A stretch of DNA of 29,021 nucleotides from Dichomitus squalens LYAD-421 SS1 (GCF_000275845.1 NW_006766924.1:1-29021), one strand, 5' to 3'. Positions 7,976 through 19,714 are shown, counted from the stretch's first letter. The notes: generated from the letters alone by a model not told the origin. A program made the numbers and translations.

Positions 7976-10900
7976 ATGTCGGAAGAATTTGCGCCACAGA
8001 AAGACTATCGTCTTCCTAAAAATATAGCCCCTGAGCATTATGACCTCACGATTTGGACGGATCTCCAGGATCTGAAGTTCAGCGGTACTGTTGAGATTAG
8101 GTGAACATTTATTTGTCGATATAAACACAACTGCTGTAACTCACGACGATTCGTAACAATAGCTTACGGATTGGTACCGATACCTCTACTGTTGTGCTCA
8201 ACTCCCTCGCTCTGGAGTTCAGTGAGGTATCTCTACATTCCTATGCTCTACAGAACACCCAGACGCCTTCGGCTACGGAGATCGACGATACACGCCAGCG
8301 TGTAATCTTCACATTTCCTGATGTCCTCCCTGCCAACTCTACGGCGCGACTCAAAATTGCCTTCAAAGCGGACGTCTCCAGCCAAATGATGGGCTATTAC
8401 AGATCTACTGGTGGAAAGGACAGCAAGACTGTCTACGCACTCACGCAGTTCCAGGTGCGTGAGGGCATACCGGCGGACATGCACCTCTACATAAGCCCAG
8501 CTGATTGCTTGCCACTCAGCCTACGGCCGCAAGGCGCGCTTTTCCGTGCTGGGATGAGCCCAATTTCAAGGCCACTTTCGCGATCACTATGATCTCTCGG
8601 AAGGATACAGTCAACATCAGCAACATGCCTGTTGCCCACGAAGAGGTGTACACGCCTCAGCTGGAGGTTGAAGAGGGTTCGTGGATTGCCAACACCTTCG
8701 CGTCGCTGCTTCATCCGTCGGACTGGAAAATAACGACGTTCGAAACAACACCGCCAGTAAGAGCTCATTTCGTCGATGTCGTCTGAACTCAACGGCCTGA
8801 TGGGCGACAGATGTCGTCCTACATCATCGCATACGCCAATGGTCCCTTCGAGTACATCGAAAGCTCCTATAAGAGCACTCTGAGTGGCAAGGTTCGACCT
8901 CTACGGTTCTACGGTGCGTGCTTTGTGTGCGTGCAGACTGTCAGGTGGCGAACAGTACTTTTTCAGGTACTGCAAACGCTATTCCGCATGCGCAATTCGC
9001 TTTGGACACGGTGACCAAGATCATGCCCATTTATGAGCAGATGTTCGATATCGAATACCCCCTCCCCAAACTCGATATCTTTGCCGTAGATGATTTTGAC
9101 CTTGGTTTGTATCTTAATCCGTATCGAGGTTCACCACCACTGACAAACAGCGACTTGAATTTCAGGTGGCATGGAGAACTGGGTACGTTCATGACGTTTT
9201 GTCCACCTCACAAACTCCTGGCTTCAACATGCCGTCGCACCTATAGGGCTTGGTTATCTGTCGCACGCAGTATCTCCTCCACGATCCCACTTCCAACGAT
9301 GTCCAGAACCAACAATCAGTTGCGTCCATGGTTGGACACGAAGTTGCTCACATGTGGTGAGTGCAGCCTTGCTGTCCGCTCACGGTATATTACTTGACAG
9401 TGTAACAGGTTCGGCGACATCACGACGATGGAATGGTGGGATAACCTGTATCTCAACGAAGGTAATTGAAGAGACGACATGAATATCGGGAATATGTATA
9501 CTGAACGTGATGTATCCAGGATTCGCGACCCTCGTGAGTCGCAGTGTACTATGGTCCGTTGTTCTCCGATATATCTTTGCATACTAGATGGGAGACAAGG
9601 CCATCCTCGGTAAGCTCTACTACTCATTTCTCATATGCTTCGCACTCACATGTCTGCTTCAGAGAGGTAACAATCTATGCTGTTTGATCTGCAAAGATGA
9701 CACTGAGGTGGTTCTCAGAGTGTGGCCAGAATGGAAGCCAGATTCCGAGTTTCTCGGCTCAAGCTTCTTTCAGGCGCGGCAGCTCGATGCAAAGCTTTCC
9801 TCTCATCCCGTCGAAGTGGAGTGCCCTAATGAGGACTCCATTCTGCAAATCTTCGATGCCTTGTCGTATGCTAAGGCGGCGTCTGGTATGCTCTTTTGCG
9901 AGATTTGTCACGCTTGTCAGCACGGAGGCTGATGTTGCGACAGTCCTTCGCATGCTCTCCAGTCATGTCGGGGAGCATCAGTTCCTGAAGGGCGTGTCTA
10001 TTTATCTGAAGAAGCACCTGTACAAGAACGCAGTCACGAAGGACTTGTGGGAGGGCATCCAAGCTGCAACTAACCTCGATATCCCTAAGATCATGGACAC
10101 ATGGATCAAAGAGGTAATAAACACCTCTTGTCCATATCGCTAGAGCTGACATGGTGCATAGATGGGCTACCCTGTTCTGACGGTGACCGAGACGGAAGAT
10201 GGTCTACACATCCGCCAAGACAGGTTTCTCGAGACAGGTCCTGCTGAGGAAAAGCACAACCAGATCATCTGGTAAGTTGTTCTTCCGTCTGCATTTGTCC
10301 TGATACGGTATTCATAACTGGCAATCCATAGGACAGTCCCATTGAGCATTCTCACGGTCTCCGACGACGGAAAGCCAACTGTGCAGAAGCACATATTCGA
10401 CACACGTGAAAATTTCTACTCCCTCGAAACTAGCAAGGTGTTCAAGCTCAACGTTGACACGACTGGCTTCTGTGAGCACAGTCATATCAGACTTGTATAT
10501 GTTCGGTGAACTGATACACCCTACAAGACGCTGTCCAGTACAGTCCTGAACGTCTAGTTAGGCTTGGCCGAACAGCTGCCCTTCCCGACTCTCCGTTCTC
10601 ATTATCCGATCGCATCGGCTTGGTATGGGACGCGTCTGCGCTCGCGAAGGCTGGATACGCCCCTGTCAGCAGTGCATTCGCGCTTATCAGGATGCTCCAG
10701 GGCGAGAAGGAATGTAAGCTGCCGCAGCTGACATATATATATAGTTATTGTGACATTAACCGATTTGCGAAAGACTTCGTATGGGATACGATTGCGACTA
10801 ACATCGAGGAGATTGTGTCCACATGGTACGAAAAGCCACAGGTCGTGGAACTTCTGAATGCCTTTAGAAGAGTGAGTCTTACCGTCGTTTCTGAGTTGTG

Positions 10901-11892
10901 GTTATTCGAACCACTAACAATTCGATGTCCTAGGATCTGTTTGTCCCTGTTGTCAAGAGACTAGGACTGAAGTACTCAATATCAGACTCCCCTAACGATC
11001 GATTGCTTCGTACTCTGGCCGTTAGGCAGGCAGCTGCAGCGGGGAATCCCGAGTACGTGGGACTTGTTCTCCATCAACGACGCGGATCAACCAGGCTGAT
11101 TTTGACACACTTGCGGGAAGGGTTGTCGCCGAACTGAAGGCGTGGTATGCCCACCTCCTACAAACAGGCAATGACTCCAAAATCCCCAGCGAGCTACAAG
11201 GCGTTACATTCAAAGTTGTGCGTACCTCCTTTCTTCTTGTGAATCTACAAATACTCAGTAGCGCAACTATGAGTAACAGGGCGTTGGTGAAGGCGGGCGT
11301 CCGGAATGGGAGTACGCCAAGCAGCTTGCATCGAACCCCAAGAATCCGGCACAAGGCGTCGCGGCGCTCTACGCAGTCGGCGCAAGTAAAGACCTTGGAC
11401 TCGCAGAGGAGACTTTTCAGTTTGCGCTCACCGGGGTGCGCGATCAGGACATCCCCCGGTGCTTGTCGGGGCTACAGCAGAACCCGCTCACGCGCAAGTT
11501 CCTCGCGGAACGCGTGAAAGATCGCTTCGACGAGTTGGAGAAACGCTATGCGGGAACCTTCAACTTCAAGAGATTCATCGAAGTGGGTGCCGTGCTTTCC
11601 GTCTCATAAGCTTGTGCGCTGATGCTGCTTTTTAGGTCTCATTCCGGTATCTATCCTCTGATAAGGACTATGAGGCGACCGCGGCATTCTTCAAGGACAG
11701 AGATACTGCGGCGTATGATCAGGCCCTTCGCCAGAGCTTGGACAACATCAAGACGCGTGCGGCATGGGTGAAGGTTTGTCTCTACATGGTGCTCGAGATA
11801 TACACACACTGTATGGTAACTGACCCGCCGTACAGCGTTCTACAGAAGAGCTGACAGAGTGGTTGAAACGACGTCCAGAGGGAGAGCGCTGA
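7976..11892 (+). CDS. M1-family zinc aminopeptidase (puromycin-sensitive type)
   Basis: Twenty-one exons encode about 915 residues, the normal length for cytosolic fungal aminopeptidases of the Ape2/Aap1 and puromycin-sensitive group, which remove N-terminal residues from peptides. Order: N-terminal beta domain, the [14 protein letters not shown] block, the exopeptidase motif as GGMENW (usually GAMEN), then the zinc site HEVAH at residues 335-339 with the third ligand Glu358 in WDNLYLNEG, and the helical ERAP1-like C-terminal domain. There is no signal peptide. Exons around the active site are tiny: 17 nt (9166-9182), 14 nt (9520-9533) and 22 nt (9588-9609). The start is the ATG at 7976, where family similarity ([15 protein letters not shown]) begins. 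One junction, exon 17 to 18 near 11052, is out of frame by one base with the consensus donor; a 37-nt intron from 11057 would repair it. All else is intact. Confidence 0.93.
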
Positions 11893-14090
11893 GACAGAGA
11901 CCAAACACAAACTCACGGGTTACGGAGAAGTTCGGGGTGGCCACACCTTGGACAACTTCGCACAGCGCGCCGAATCGCGCCTCACGACATGCCCTCTTAA
12001 GACCACTAAGAACGACGGCACGAAGCCCCCCACCCAAAAAAAGTCACGGGTTGTTGTCTTCGCATCGGCTCCGATTCTCCTTACTTGCGCTTGGTTACCA
12101 ATGTATCCTCTATACTGACGTACTCCCTGAATGATGATCGTTTTTCACGGAGTCCTCCATAGTCACAAGGGCCCATGGTTTCGGAGATCCGAGTCGTCCG
12201 TGCGGGCGAATCTCAGCACCTGCATCTCTTCCACAGTACAGCCTCGAGCGTAACTTAAACGTTGCGGGATTCTCGACATATATTGGCTAACATGCTCGCC
12301 TTCTTCGACCCTAGTCATTTGATACACTCAGGACACTCCAAATGCTTAAGTATACGCTCTAGACAAGTTCGCCCTCCACTGCACGAAAGCGATCCTTGCT
12401 TCGGGCAATCTTGTCAAGTTCTTGTATGTATTTGATGGGGGATATGACGCTTGTTTTCAACTGCGCTGACGACATGTGTATATTACATTCGGCGTCCTAC
12501 GCGATGCGTCAACATATTGCATAATGAGCATTCAACGTTTAAACCCTGTGCGCAAGCGGCAATCGGACGGTACAGCTGGTTGCGAAATTTATGCCCGACC
12601 AACTCCGACGCAGTTTCGACCACGAGAAAATCAAAGAAATCGAGAAAACCAAATAATTCATGCACCGGCCATTCCATTCCCCTGTGCTCTATGAACTGTA
12701 TATAACCTCTATACAAGTGAGCATGAGACTTCACGAACTTGAATGGAGAGCGTCGGACTCCTGGTTCCCGACTTATGCCCTTCGAGGGAAATCACTGAAA
12801 GTTTCCTATAGGCGATGAGGTTTCTCACTCAGCCATCTGCGCACCGCCTTGAAACGTATCTTATAGAATTATACGGCTGATTCAGACTAGGTTTTGTGGG
12901 CTTACAGGAAGATTCTGACACATTCTTAGCCCCGAGCGGTAGTCTGCCTCCTGCCAGCGCATCAAGCGCCGGAAGAGGTTCAGACATCGGCATATCTTCG
13001 TAACTCTCATGGGCTTCAATTGGGGATAGGCAGCGCCCGCTAGCCGATGTTCTGCTTATATAACGATAGCGCTCAGAGATAGTCTTCCGCTCTCATCTAC
13101 CCGACCTCGATGTTCGACTCCGATGAGGCGCTCTCGAGGATCTTGGTGGTATTATGGGACTTCCAATGGTTTGTTCCCCTCACAGGCAGGATAAACCGTA
13201 GTACAGATGTGTAAGAAGTATTATATGCATTGTGAATTGTTTTGCTTGGCCGAGATGAGCATGGCTCACTCCAGTGTAGGACATGAAGGCACAGCGACCA
13301 CTACCGCTCTGGTTGGTGGCTGAGAGGCGCTTAACCCTCTCCCCCTTCCCAGTGGGCATGGCGCTTACATTCTTTTGCGCTCTGAGCGCGTTTTGAGCCT
13401 GGGATGCTCACTCAAAAGTTGTAGGGAATGACGTGTAGAACATATTCTCTCGTGTAGATTTTCAATTCTTACAATATCTCGAGAACTAGGCTCCAACTTG
13501 AAAATCGCCACGAGAGAACTTGTGCATTCAATGTCTAAGATACCCCTTCACCACTCTGCTCAGTCATAATGGGAGGTTTCGGGGAGAGATCTTTCTTTTA
13601 CACGTTGACCGCCCTTCAGCCACCAGCATTCCATTTGGCCGTCCTGCCGTCTGATCAAGCCGTAGATTATCATGCAATTCGAGCCCCGAGGCATAAGCGA
13701 AGGCCGGGCGCTCTGACGCGCGCCTCCTCGGTTAACCCGGGCGCTGCCTATCCCCACTTCAATGTCGTTTCCCCGCTCTGATATCTCTAAAAAAAGTATT
13801 TATAGGTACTCTTGATACCTTTCCAGTGCGAACTTCGTCAGCAGACACATCATCAACACTATGCAATGCCGACAGAGGCAGTGTTTGAGTAGCATCTAGT
13901 TCCAGCTTTCTCGAAGCACCCTTGCCACGCAGCTGTCTGTAATAGCCTATCCGGACCATCAACACCGTCTTTTAGGTGAATTGCTGTCCAAATTCTGCCT
14001 CTTCCGTTCTTGAGAGCCTGTCTGTTCGCTCCAGCCTACCTGCTCAAAGTAGCGCCCGTGAGGTCCTTGCAAAGAGCCTTCTACGAACGT
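11893..14090. other. 2.2-kb intergenic stretch without a supported gene
   Basis: No frame joins into a recognisable protein. A TATA-like TATATAA at about 13056 lies some 50 bp upstream of an ATG (13109) opening a 34-codon frame that starts MFDSDEALSR; this could be a first exon, but no continuation is convincing. Around 13445-13518 there is a long hairpin, listed separately. Frames at 13560-13965 are open on both strands and not protein-like in any family I know. Confidence 0.4.
13445..13518. repeat. Long imperfect hairpin (21-bp arms)
   Basis: TTCTCTCGTG..GATTTTCAA at 13445-13465 is repeated inverted at 13498-13518 with 19 of 21 positions matching, around a 32-nt loop. It could be a very short foldback element or a structured transcript; the two mismatches are adjacent (TA against GC). 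Confidence 0.6.
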
Positions 14091-14268
14091 CGTGGATCAC
14101 CCTTTTTCATAATGTTTCAGGCTCTTATGGACCCAGAAGGGTCGAATACCTTGTGGTCTAGGTGTTTGATAGTGCAGGGTGATTTATGGAATTTGTTTCA
14201 TTTTACGATGCAGAAAGTGCGCGAGCGTCGTTCGGAGTCGGCCGGCATAAATTTCGCAACCAGCTGTA
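14091..14268 (+). repeat. Dispersed 178-bp repeat, copy 2 (coding relic)
   Basis: This copy aligns gap-free with 1574-1751 at about 92%. It ends 72 bp before the start codon of the thioesterase gene, so it probably forms part of that gene's promoter or 5' leader. Upstream of it, one frame remains open and coding-like from about 13976 (including SSAREVLAKSLLRTSW), so the relic may be longer here than in copy 1. The frame contains a TAG shared with copy 1 and a private TGA. Confidence 0.6.
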
Positions 14269-14340
14269 AGTAAGACCTTGCACTGTGGAGACGCCGGCTA
14301 CTACCTCTTCCTCGCCCTCGTTTTCCTCGTCCTCTCAGCC

Positions 14341-15505
14341 ATGGCTAACTTGCTGTTTCTGTGGATCTCGCTGCTGGCACTCACTAGCTTTGGTATATCT
14401 ACTCCTGTCCGACTGACAGACCCATCAAGGCGACCTCTAGTCATTTGGCATGGCCTCGGAGACTCTTACGCGTCCGCCGGGATGCTTGAATTCATGCAAC
14501 TCATCAAGGACATACACCCTGGGATATTCATTCACTCGGTGTGGCTGAATGAGGATCTGGAGCAGGATCAGAAGGCGGGCTTCGTAAGTGGCATACCAGC
14601 TAACTCGTGCCATGGACGCGGCTAACGCAGGGGGATGCCAAGTTTGGAGACGTGACTGAGCAGCTGGAAGTGGTATCGGAGCAACTAGCGGAGATTCCGG
14701 AGCTACAGTATGGGTTTGATGCGATTGGGTTTTCACAAGGTGCGTCAGTCCACCCTGTAGGATGTCTTCGTCCTCACGCCCCGCATGCAGGCGGCCAGTT
14801 CTTACGAGCGTACATTGAGAGGTACAATGCGCCGCCGGTGAACAACCTCGTCACCTTTGGCTCGCAGCACATGGGTGTCTCCGACCTCCCTTTGTGTAGT
14901 CGATGGGACCTGTTTTGTCAGCTAGCCCGGCGTTACGCTGCCCGTGGGGGTGTCTACACGGAGTGGGCGCAGCACAACCTCGTCCAGGTAAGCCGTACAT
15001 GTCGCGTTCTGAGTACTGATGTCCGTACGAACTGTCCTCCACGCAGGCACAATACTATCGCGACCCAGCCCAACTCGATCTCTACCTGAACTCCTCCAGA
15101 TTCCTCGCCTTGGTCAACAACGAGGTACCCGAGCACATTAACTCGACGTACGCTGACAACCTTGCCACCTTGAGCAACTTGGTACTTGTTCTGTTCTCTG
15201 CGGACAAGACCGTCGTCCCTAAAGAGTCCGCGTGGTTCGGCTCATATGCCTCCTCAAATGGCACGGGCGATGAGAAGACCATCGTGCCGATGCGCTTGCA
15301 GCCTCTGTATACCGAGGACTGGATCGGGCTGAGGACGCTGGACGAGACAGGTCGGGTCACGCTCGAGACGTGCGAAGGCGAGCACATGCAACTCAAGGAG
15401 GAGTGCTGGAAACCGCTTGTGGAACGTTACACTGGCGAAGTTGTCAAAGACGAGTCTGACTATAGACTCGTTAGCGATGGGACCGTATTCCAGATCCAGA
15501 ACTAG
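14341..15505 (+). CDS. Palmitoyl-protein thioesterase (PPT1-like)
   Basis: Four exons (14341-14583, 14631-14739, 14791-14987, 15047-15505) encode 335 residues. A signal peptide of about 20 residues (MANLLFLWISLLALTSFG) leads to RPLVIWHGLGDS, the oxyanion region of the family. The catalytic triad is complete: Ser116 in GFSQGG, Asp236 in FSADKTVVP and His296 in CEGEHMQL, at nearly the positions found in animal PPT1. SRWDLFCQLARRYA and NST/NSS glycosylation sites fit too. The enzyme removes S-acyl groups from proteins in the vacuole/lysosome; that role is known for the family and inferred here. The start is the first in-frame ATG; a leader sequence just upstream is open but has no ATG. The frame is intact and all introns are GT-AG. 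Confidence 0.93.
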
Positions 15506-15733
15506 TCCCCTGATACGGACTCCTAGGGCACGATGCTCTGGCATACTTTCCCTCAGATGTATACTACATGAACGTTGCAACTCTCTCGGTGAGCCAGGCC
15601 GAGTCTGCACACTCTGTGCGTCTTCCACTCCTGCGATCCGGATAATGCCGGGCAACTGACGTCGGCGAGCAGTGCCTCGTTTTCTGCTGCTGCGGTGCTA
15701 AGTCGAGCAACGTCTTTTTGTGCTCGCTCCACC

Positions 15734-18034
15734 ATGTTCTCCTCTCCCAAACTCCCCTGGGAGGTGCTCGAGAGGATCATCAACCACTCGGGCGACAACC
15801 TGCAAGTTCTCCGCAACATTTCCCTTACGTGCCGCCAGCTTCGCCCCCGCTGTCTATGCTTGATGGTCACCGACATTGCGCTCTCGAAGAAGAGCAGGGC
15901 TGACGTCTTCGCGCTTTGCGATTTCTTGCAGGTCTACCCTCATCTTGGGCCGCTTGTAGGCTCCATCACATCACGTCCAGATAACTTTCCCCCTTTCCCC
16001 TTGCTCCACGTCCTCCCCAATCTCTCTCAGCTCACGTTCACTCGCGGAACCCATAATACTTCCGATCAGCGCCTAGAGCTTGGCAGCCTGCCGCTGTCCG
16101 TCCTGACATGTTATCGGCGGTTCGGGACACCGGTTGTGACTTTACGCCTTTCTTATCTCTCCTTCCCCACGTACGCGGAGTTCTGCCGACTCTTGCTGGC
16201 TTTCGCCAGTATAAGAGAATTCTATTGCGACTTTGTAAAGATCCGCCAGACGGACATCACTATCGCACAGCTGGATCGGACCACACGCTGCTTGTCTCAG
16301 TCGTTACATATAAGGACACTCACTGTAATTCCCACGATCGTTCTTATAATGTGCCACATATCTGATGAATGCCTTCGAAACTACAGCTAGTCCAATTGGA
16401 AAACCCGCTAGCCAAATTGCTGCTCGAGTCGACCCATCAGACCATGGAGACCCTAGTGCTGACAGCTGACCAGGATACAGCCAGCGCGCTATGTCAAGGT
16501 TCGTGGATCATGCGATGTTGTTTGAAACTTGGGATAAGTGTACTAACCGCAGAGCTAGAGCCGCTGCCGGTAGGATCGGGATGGGCCCGTCTTCGTTCCC
16601 TTACACTGCAGTTACCCCTCAACGACCATAACAGTCAATTTAATGCAAGCCTGGTCGAGAACGCCATCGGGATCCTGAAAGGATTTCAAACCCCCAGGTT
16701 GGCCACCACAACGATAGATTTCACCTCGGGGATCAGAGGTCTGCTGAGGTGGATAGGCGACAAAGAAGACAGGCTAGGCTTATGCTTGGACTTGAACCGG
16801 ACACTCGCTGGTGTCGGCCATCAGAGAAGGATCCTCTTCTCCGGGAATCCTGTTTGCTCCCGTCGGAGGGACTTTTGGCATCAAGAGCTCGCCAAATACT
16901 TTCCTGGGCTAGCAGGGCAGGGGCTACTCACAGTGGCAACGAAGTCAGGTTAGTGTTGCAGTGGATATCGGAAGTGGACTCACACCAACACTCTACCCAG
17001 CCACCGTTATTGCCCATCATGGTGAGGTGCATTCTCTCGTCTGCTCCCCAAACAGCAACTGGATTGCAACCGGCGCTGACGACTCGACCATCATCCTTTG
17101 GGACTCAGATGGGCACCTTGTCCAGGAATGGGTGGCTCACGCTGGATCGGTGCTGTCACTCGCGTTCTCTCCCGACGGCCAATACCTTGCGTCCGCAGGC
17201 CAGGACAAGAAGGTTGCAGTCTGGGACATCAGCCAAAGCCCACGGAAGATCGCGACGCTCGAAGGACACGCATATACAGTCGAGAGCTGTGCGTGGTCGC
17301 CTGATGGCACTGTGATTGCATCGGGCTCTTACGACACTACTATACGGCTCTGGGACGCGCGGACATTCCGGCTACTCATTGTGCTGAAGTCGCCCAACAG
17401 CGATGACGTCTTCGATGTCCGCTTCTCTCCTGATGGACGATGGCTCGTCTCTCAGGGTATGCTCGTTTGCACCCTATGGGACCTCATGTCGGGCGCGCCG
17501 CCCAAGGTCCTTCATTCGGATGGACACATATACCTCGACGCCTTTGCATTCGATCCCGAGAGCAAACGCATCGCCGCTGGGTCCGACAACGGTGGGATCG
17601 GGATCTGGGATCTGTTGACAGGAGAGCTCCTCTCTGTTGTGGAGCAGCACACAAGTCAGGTCTCAAACGTCGCATTCTCGCCGGATGGGAAGCTGTTACT
17701 GTCCACGTCGTGGGACAATCCCTTGATACTTTGGGATGCGTCCACCCATGCCATAATTCTGTCTCTCGAGGGACACGCGGGTCGAACCGACACAGCCTGC
17801 TTCTCTCCGTGCGGGAAATACGTCGCGGCGGAGTACTCTGACGAGGCTGTACGTCTCTGGCGGACGGACGATGGGTCGTGCGTGACGACACTCTACGAGC
17901 ACCCGAGTGGGGCCAGAGTCTTACGCGTGGGGTTCTCTCCGGATGGAAAGACGCTATCCTCGGGAGCGAGTGATGGGACTGTCTCCGTTAGACGTATGAG
18001 CAATATCATGTCACTGGAAAACACGAACTTGTAG
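15734..18034 (+). CDS. F-box/LRR-like plus WD40 protein, copy A (frameshifted)
   Basis: The start ATG in CACCATGT context opens an F-box-like helix pair (LPWEVLERIINHSGDNLQVLRNISLTCRQ), as in substrate adaptors of SCF ubiquitin ligases. A leucine-rich stretch follows (LPNLSQLTF, VVTLRLSYL, LRSLTLQL). After introns at 16499-16552 and 16949-17000, a 1,034-bp exon encodes eight WD40 blades, each with the FSPDG..IASG..D.TI.LWD signature, probably one beta-propeller. The joined product would be about 730 residues. The frame breaks by one base near 16376: CTTCGAAACTACAG would need one more A to read DECLRKLQLV. The same break occurs in tandem copy B. So either the gene was dead before duplication, or splicing or frameshifting bypasses it. 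The WD40 exon itself is open to its TAG. Confidence 0.75.
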
Positions 18035-18497
18035 CACGATGCTGCTTTCATAGCTCTGAATACGGAGATTCGTTTGCACAACCAACTGTCCACATTTACG
18101 TACGGCGTGGATTGTAGTCAGCATTTCGGGGCTGTAGGTGGACAGATATGGTTGATCTTGACCGATCCTTCGTTATTGATTACAGACTTCGCCAAGGATA
18201 CGCGGTCCTCGGGACACTGACTTTCTTTCGCCGGCGCGAGCTCTCCCACCCTCTCTGAGCCCAAATCCGGATTGAACAATCTCATGTCAGTTGTTGATCC
18301 TACTGTATTGAAGCCTTGAGTGAAAATTCATAGGGGAGATCGAAGAGGAAACTGGTAGCCTTCCTTCGTGACACTCGAAAACTTCCTGATATGGCTAATC
18401 AGCAGCATAGCGCTCGTCCCGATGACGGAGTATCCTGCCGCAGAGCACAAAACAACTCCTCTTCAAGTTCGTAAGCACTCTCACGCATGCAGACACC
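18035..18497. other. Spacer between tandem copies
   Basis: The first part (to about 18190) is 3' flank of copy A and is repeated, with changes, after the WD40 remnant of copy B at 20545-20730 and 21170-21205. The remainder, about 18200-18497, shows no gene; a frame open from 18368 is not protein-like. Confidence 0.5.
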
Positions 18498-18834
18498 ATG
18501 GATGCAAAACGGCCGTCCATCACCATTCAGGCGCCGGCTCAGGAGGAGAGGAAAACAAAAGTACAAGAATTGAGGGAGGCTATAATAGATACGATCACAG
18601 TACTGCGATTTTGGCTTCCTCAGCAATATACTCAACACGGTCTACCTTCGTTGTGGCACTCTATGGCAGCATTCGATGCCTCGTATCACTTCTACTATGC
18701 CAGAGAGCTGAGTCTGCAATATTTAGACCGAAATCTGGCGAGATTGAGGAGAGATCGCGTCTCGATGCGGGAATTTTCGGCAGAAGATCCCATTTTCGAC
18801 ACTACTGCCTCCCGAGGTGTCTGCGCTGCTGAAC
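18498..18834 (+). other. Non-homologous 5' end fused to broken F-box copy B
   Basis: ATG at 18498 has a strong context (CACCATGG) and opens a frame of 158 codons. Its first 113 codons have no counterpart in copy A; they are charged and helix-prone (KTKVQELREAIIDTI, LDRNLARLRRDR). From codon 114 the frame enters the copied F-box region (DNFHPFPLFHVLPNLSQLTF) in phase with copy A and then stops at a TAA (18972). It may be the 5' exon of an unrelated gene brought next to the duplication. I do not recognise the unique part. Confidence 0.4.
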
Positions 18835-19665
18835 GCCCAGATAACTTTCACCCTTTTCCCTTGTTCCACGTCCTCCCAAATCTCTCTCAGCTCACGTTCA
18901 CATGCGGATTTCGTGATACATCAGATCAGCGCCTAGAGCTTGACAGCCTGCCGCTGTCCATCCTGACGTGTTAAGTATCGGCGATTCGGGACACCGGTTG
19001 TGACCTTGCGGTGACCTTGCGCTTATCTTATCTCTTCACCACGTACGCGGAGTTCTGCCTACTCTTGCTGGTCTTCGCCCGCCTAAGAGAATTCTATTGC
19101 GATTTCGTCAAGGTTCGCCAGACGGACATCACTAGCGCACAACTGGATCGGGCCACACAATGCTTGCCTCACCATTTAGAAACACTCACTGTAAATACCA
19201 CGAACGATCTCGTAACGTGTCACGCATCTGACGAATGCCTTCGAAACTACAGCTAGTCCAATTGGCAGAGCCGCTAGCTAAATTGCTACTCGAGTCGATC
19301 CATCAGACCATAGAGACCCTGGTGCTGACAGCAGACCAGGATACCGCCAGCGCGCTATGTCAAGGTACGTGACTCTTACGATCTTGTATGAAACGTGAGA
19401 TAAGTGTACTAACCGCAGAGCTAGAGCCGCTGCCGGTAGGATTGGGATGGGCCCATCTTCGTTCCCTCACACTGCAGTTACGCCTAAATGACCACAAGAG
19501 CCAAGTCAATATCAGCCTGGTCAAGAACGCCATCGGGATCCTGAAAGGATTTCAGACCCCCATGTTGGCCACCCCAACGATAGGTCTACTTCAAGGATCG
19601 GAGGTCTGCTGATGTGGATAGGGCACAAAGAAGACAGTCTGGGCCTATGCCTGAAGGCTTGTGCT
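18835..19665 (+). pseudogene. F-box/LRR-like region, tandem copy B (broken)
   Basis: This stretch is a diverged copy of 15978-16790. It lacks the F-box itself and starts at the DNF.PFPL block. Lesions relative to copy A are a 4-base insertion making TGTTAAG (stop at about 18972), a tandem duplication of GTGACCTTGCG at about 19000-19020, the shared one-base loss at CGAAAC (about 19243), and a stop at about 19610. The intron with its CTAAC branch-like site before AACCGCAG is conserved. It cannot encode a working protein. Confidence 0.8.
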
Positions 19666-19714
19666 GCGGTAGGAAGCAAACTTTGTACCTCTGAAGCGCC
19701 CTCACCCTTCGCCT

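Noticed and set aside
16749..17315. Plus-strand frame of 188 codons bridging the LRR-like and WD40 exons
   Set aside because: It is in the wrong frame for both neighbours; the intron 16949-17000 joins the correct frames.
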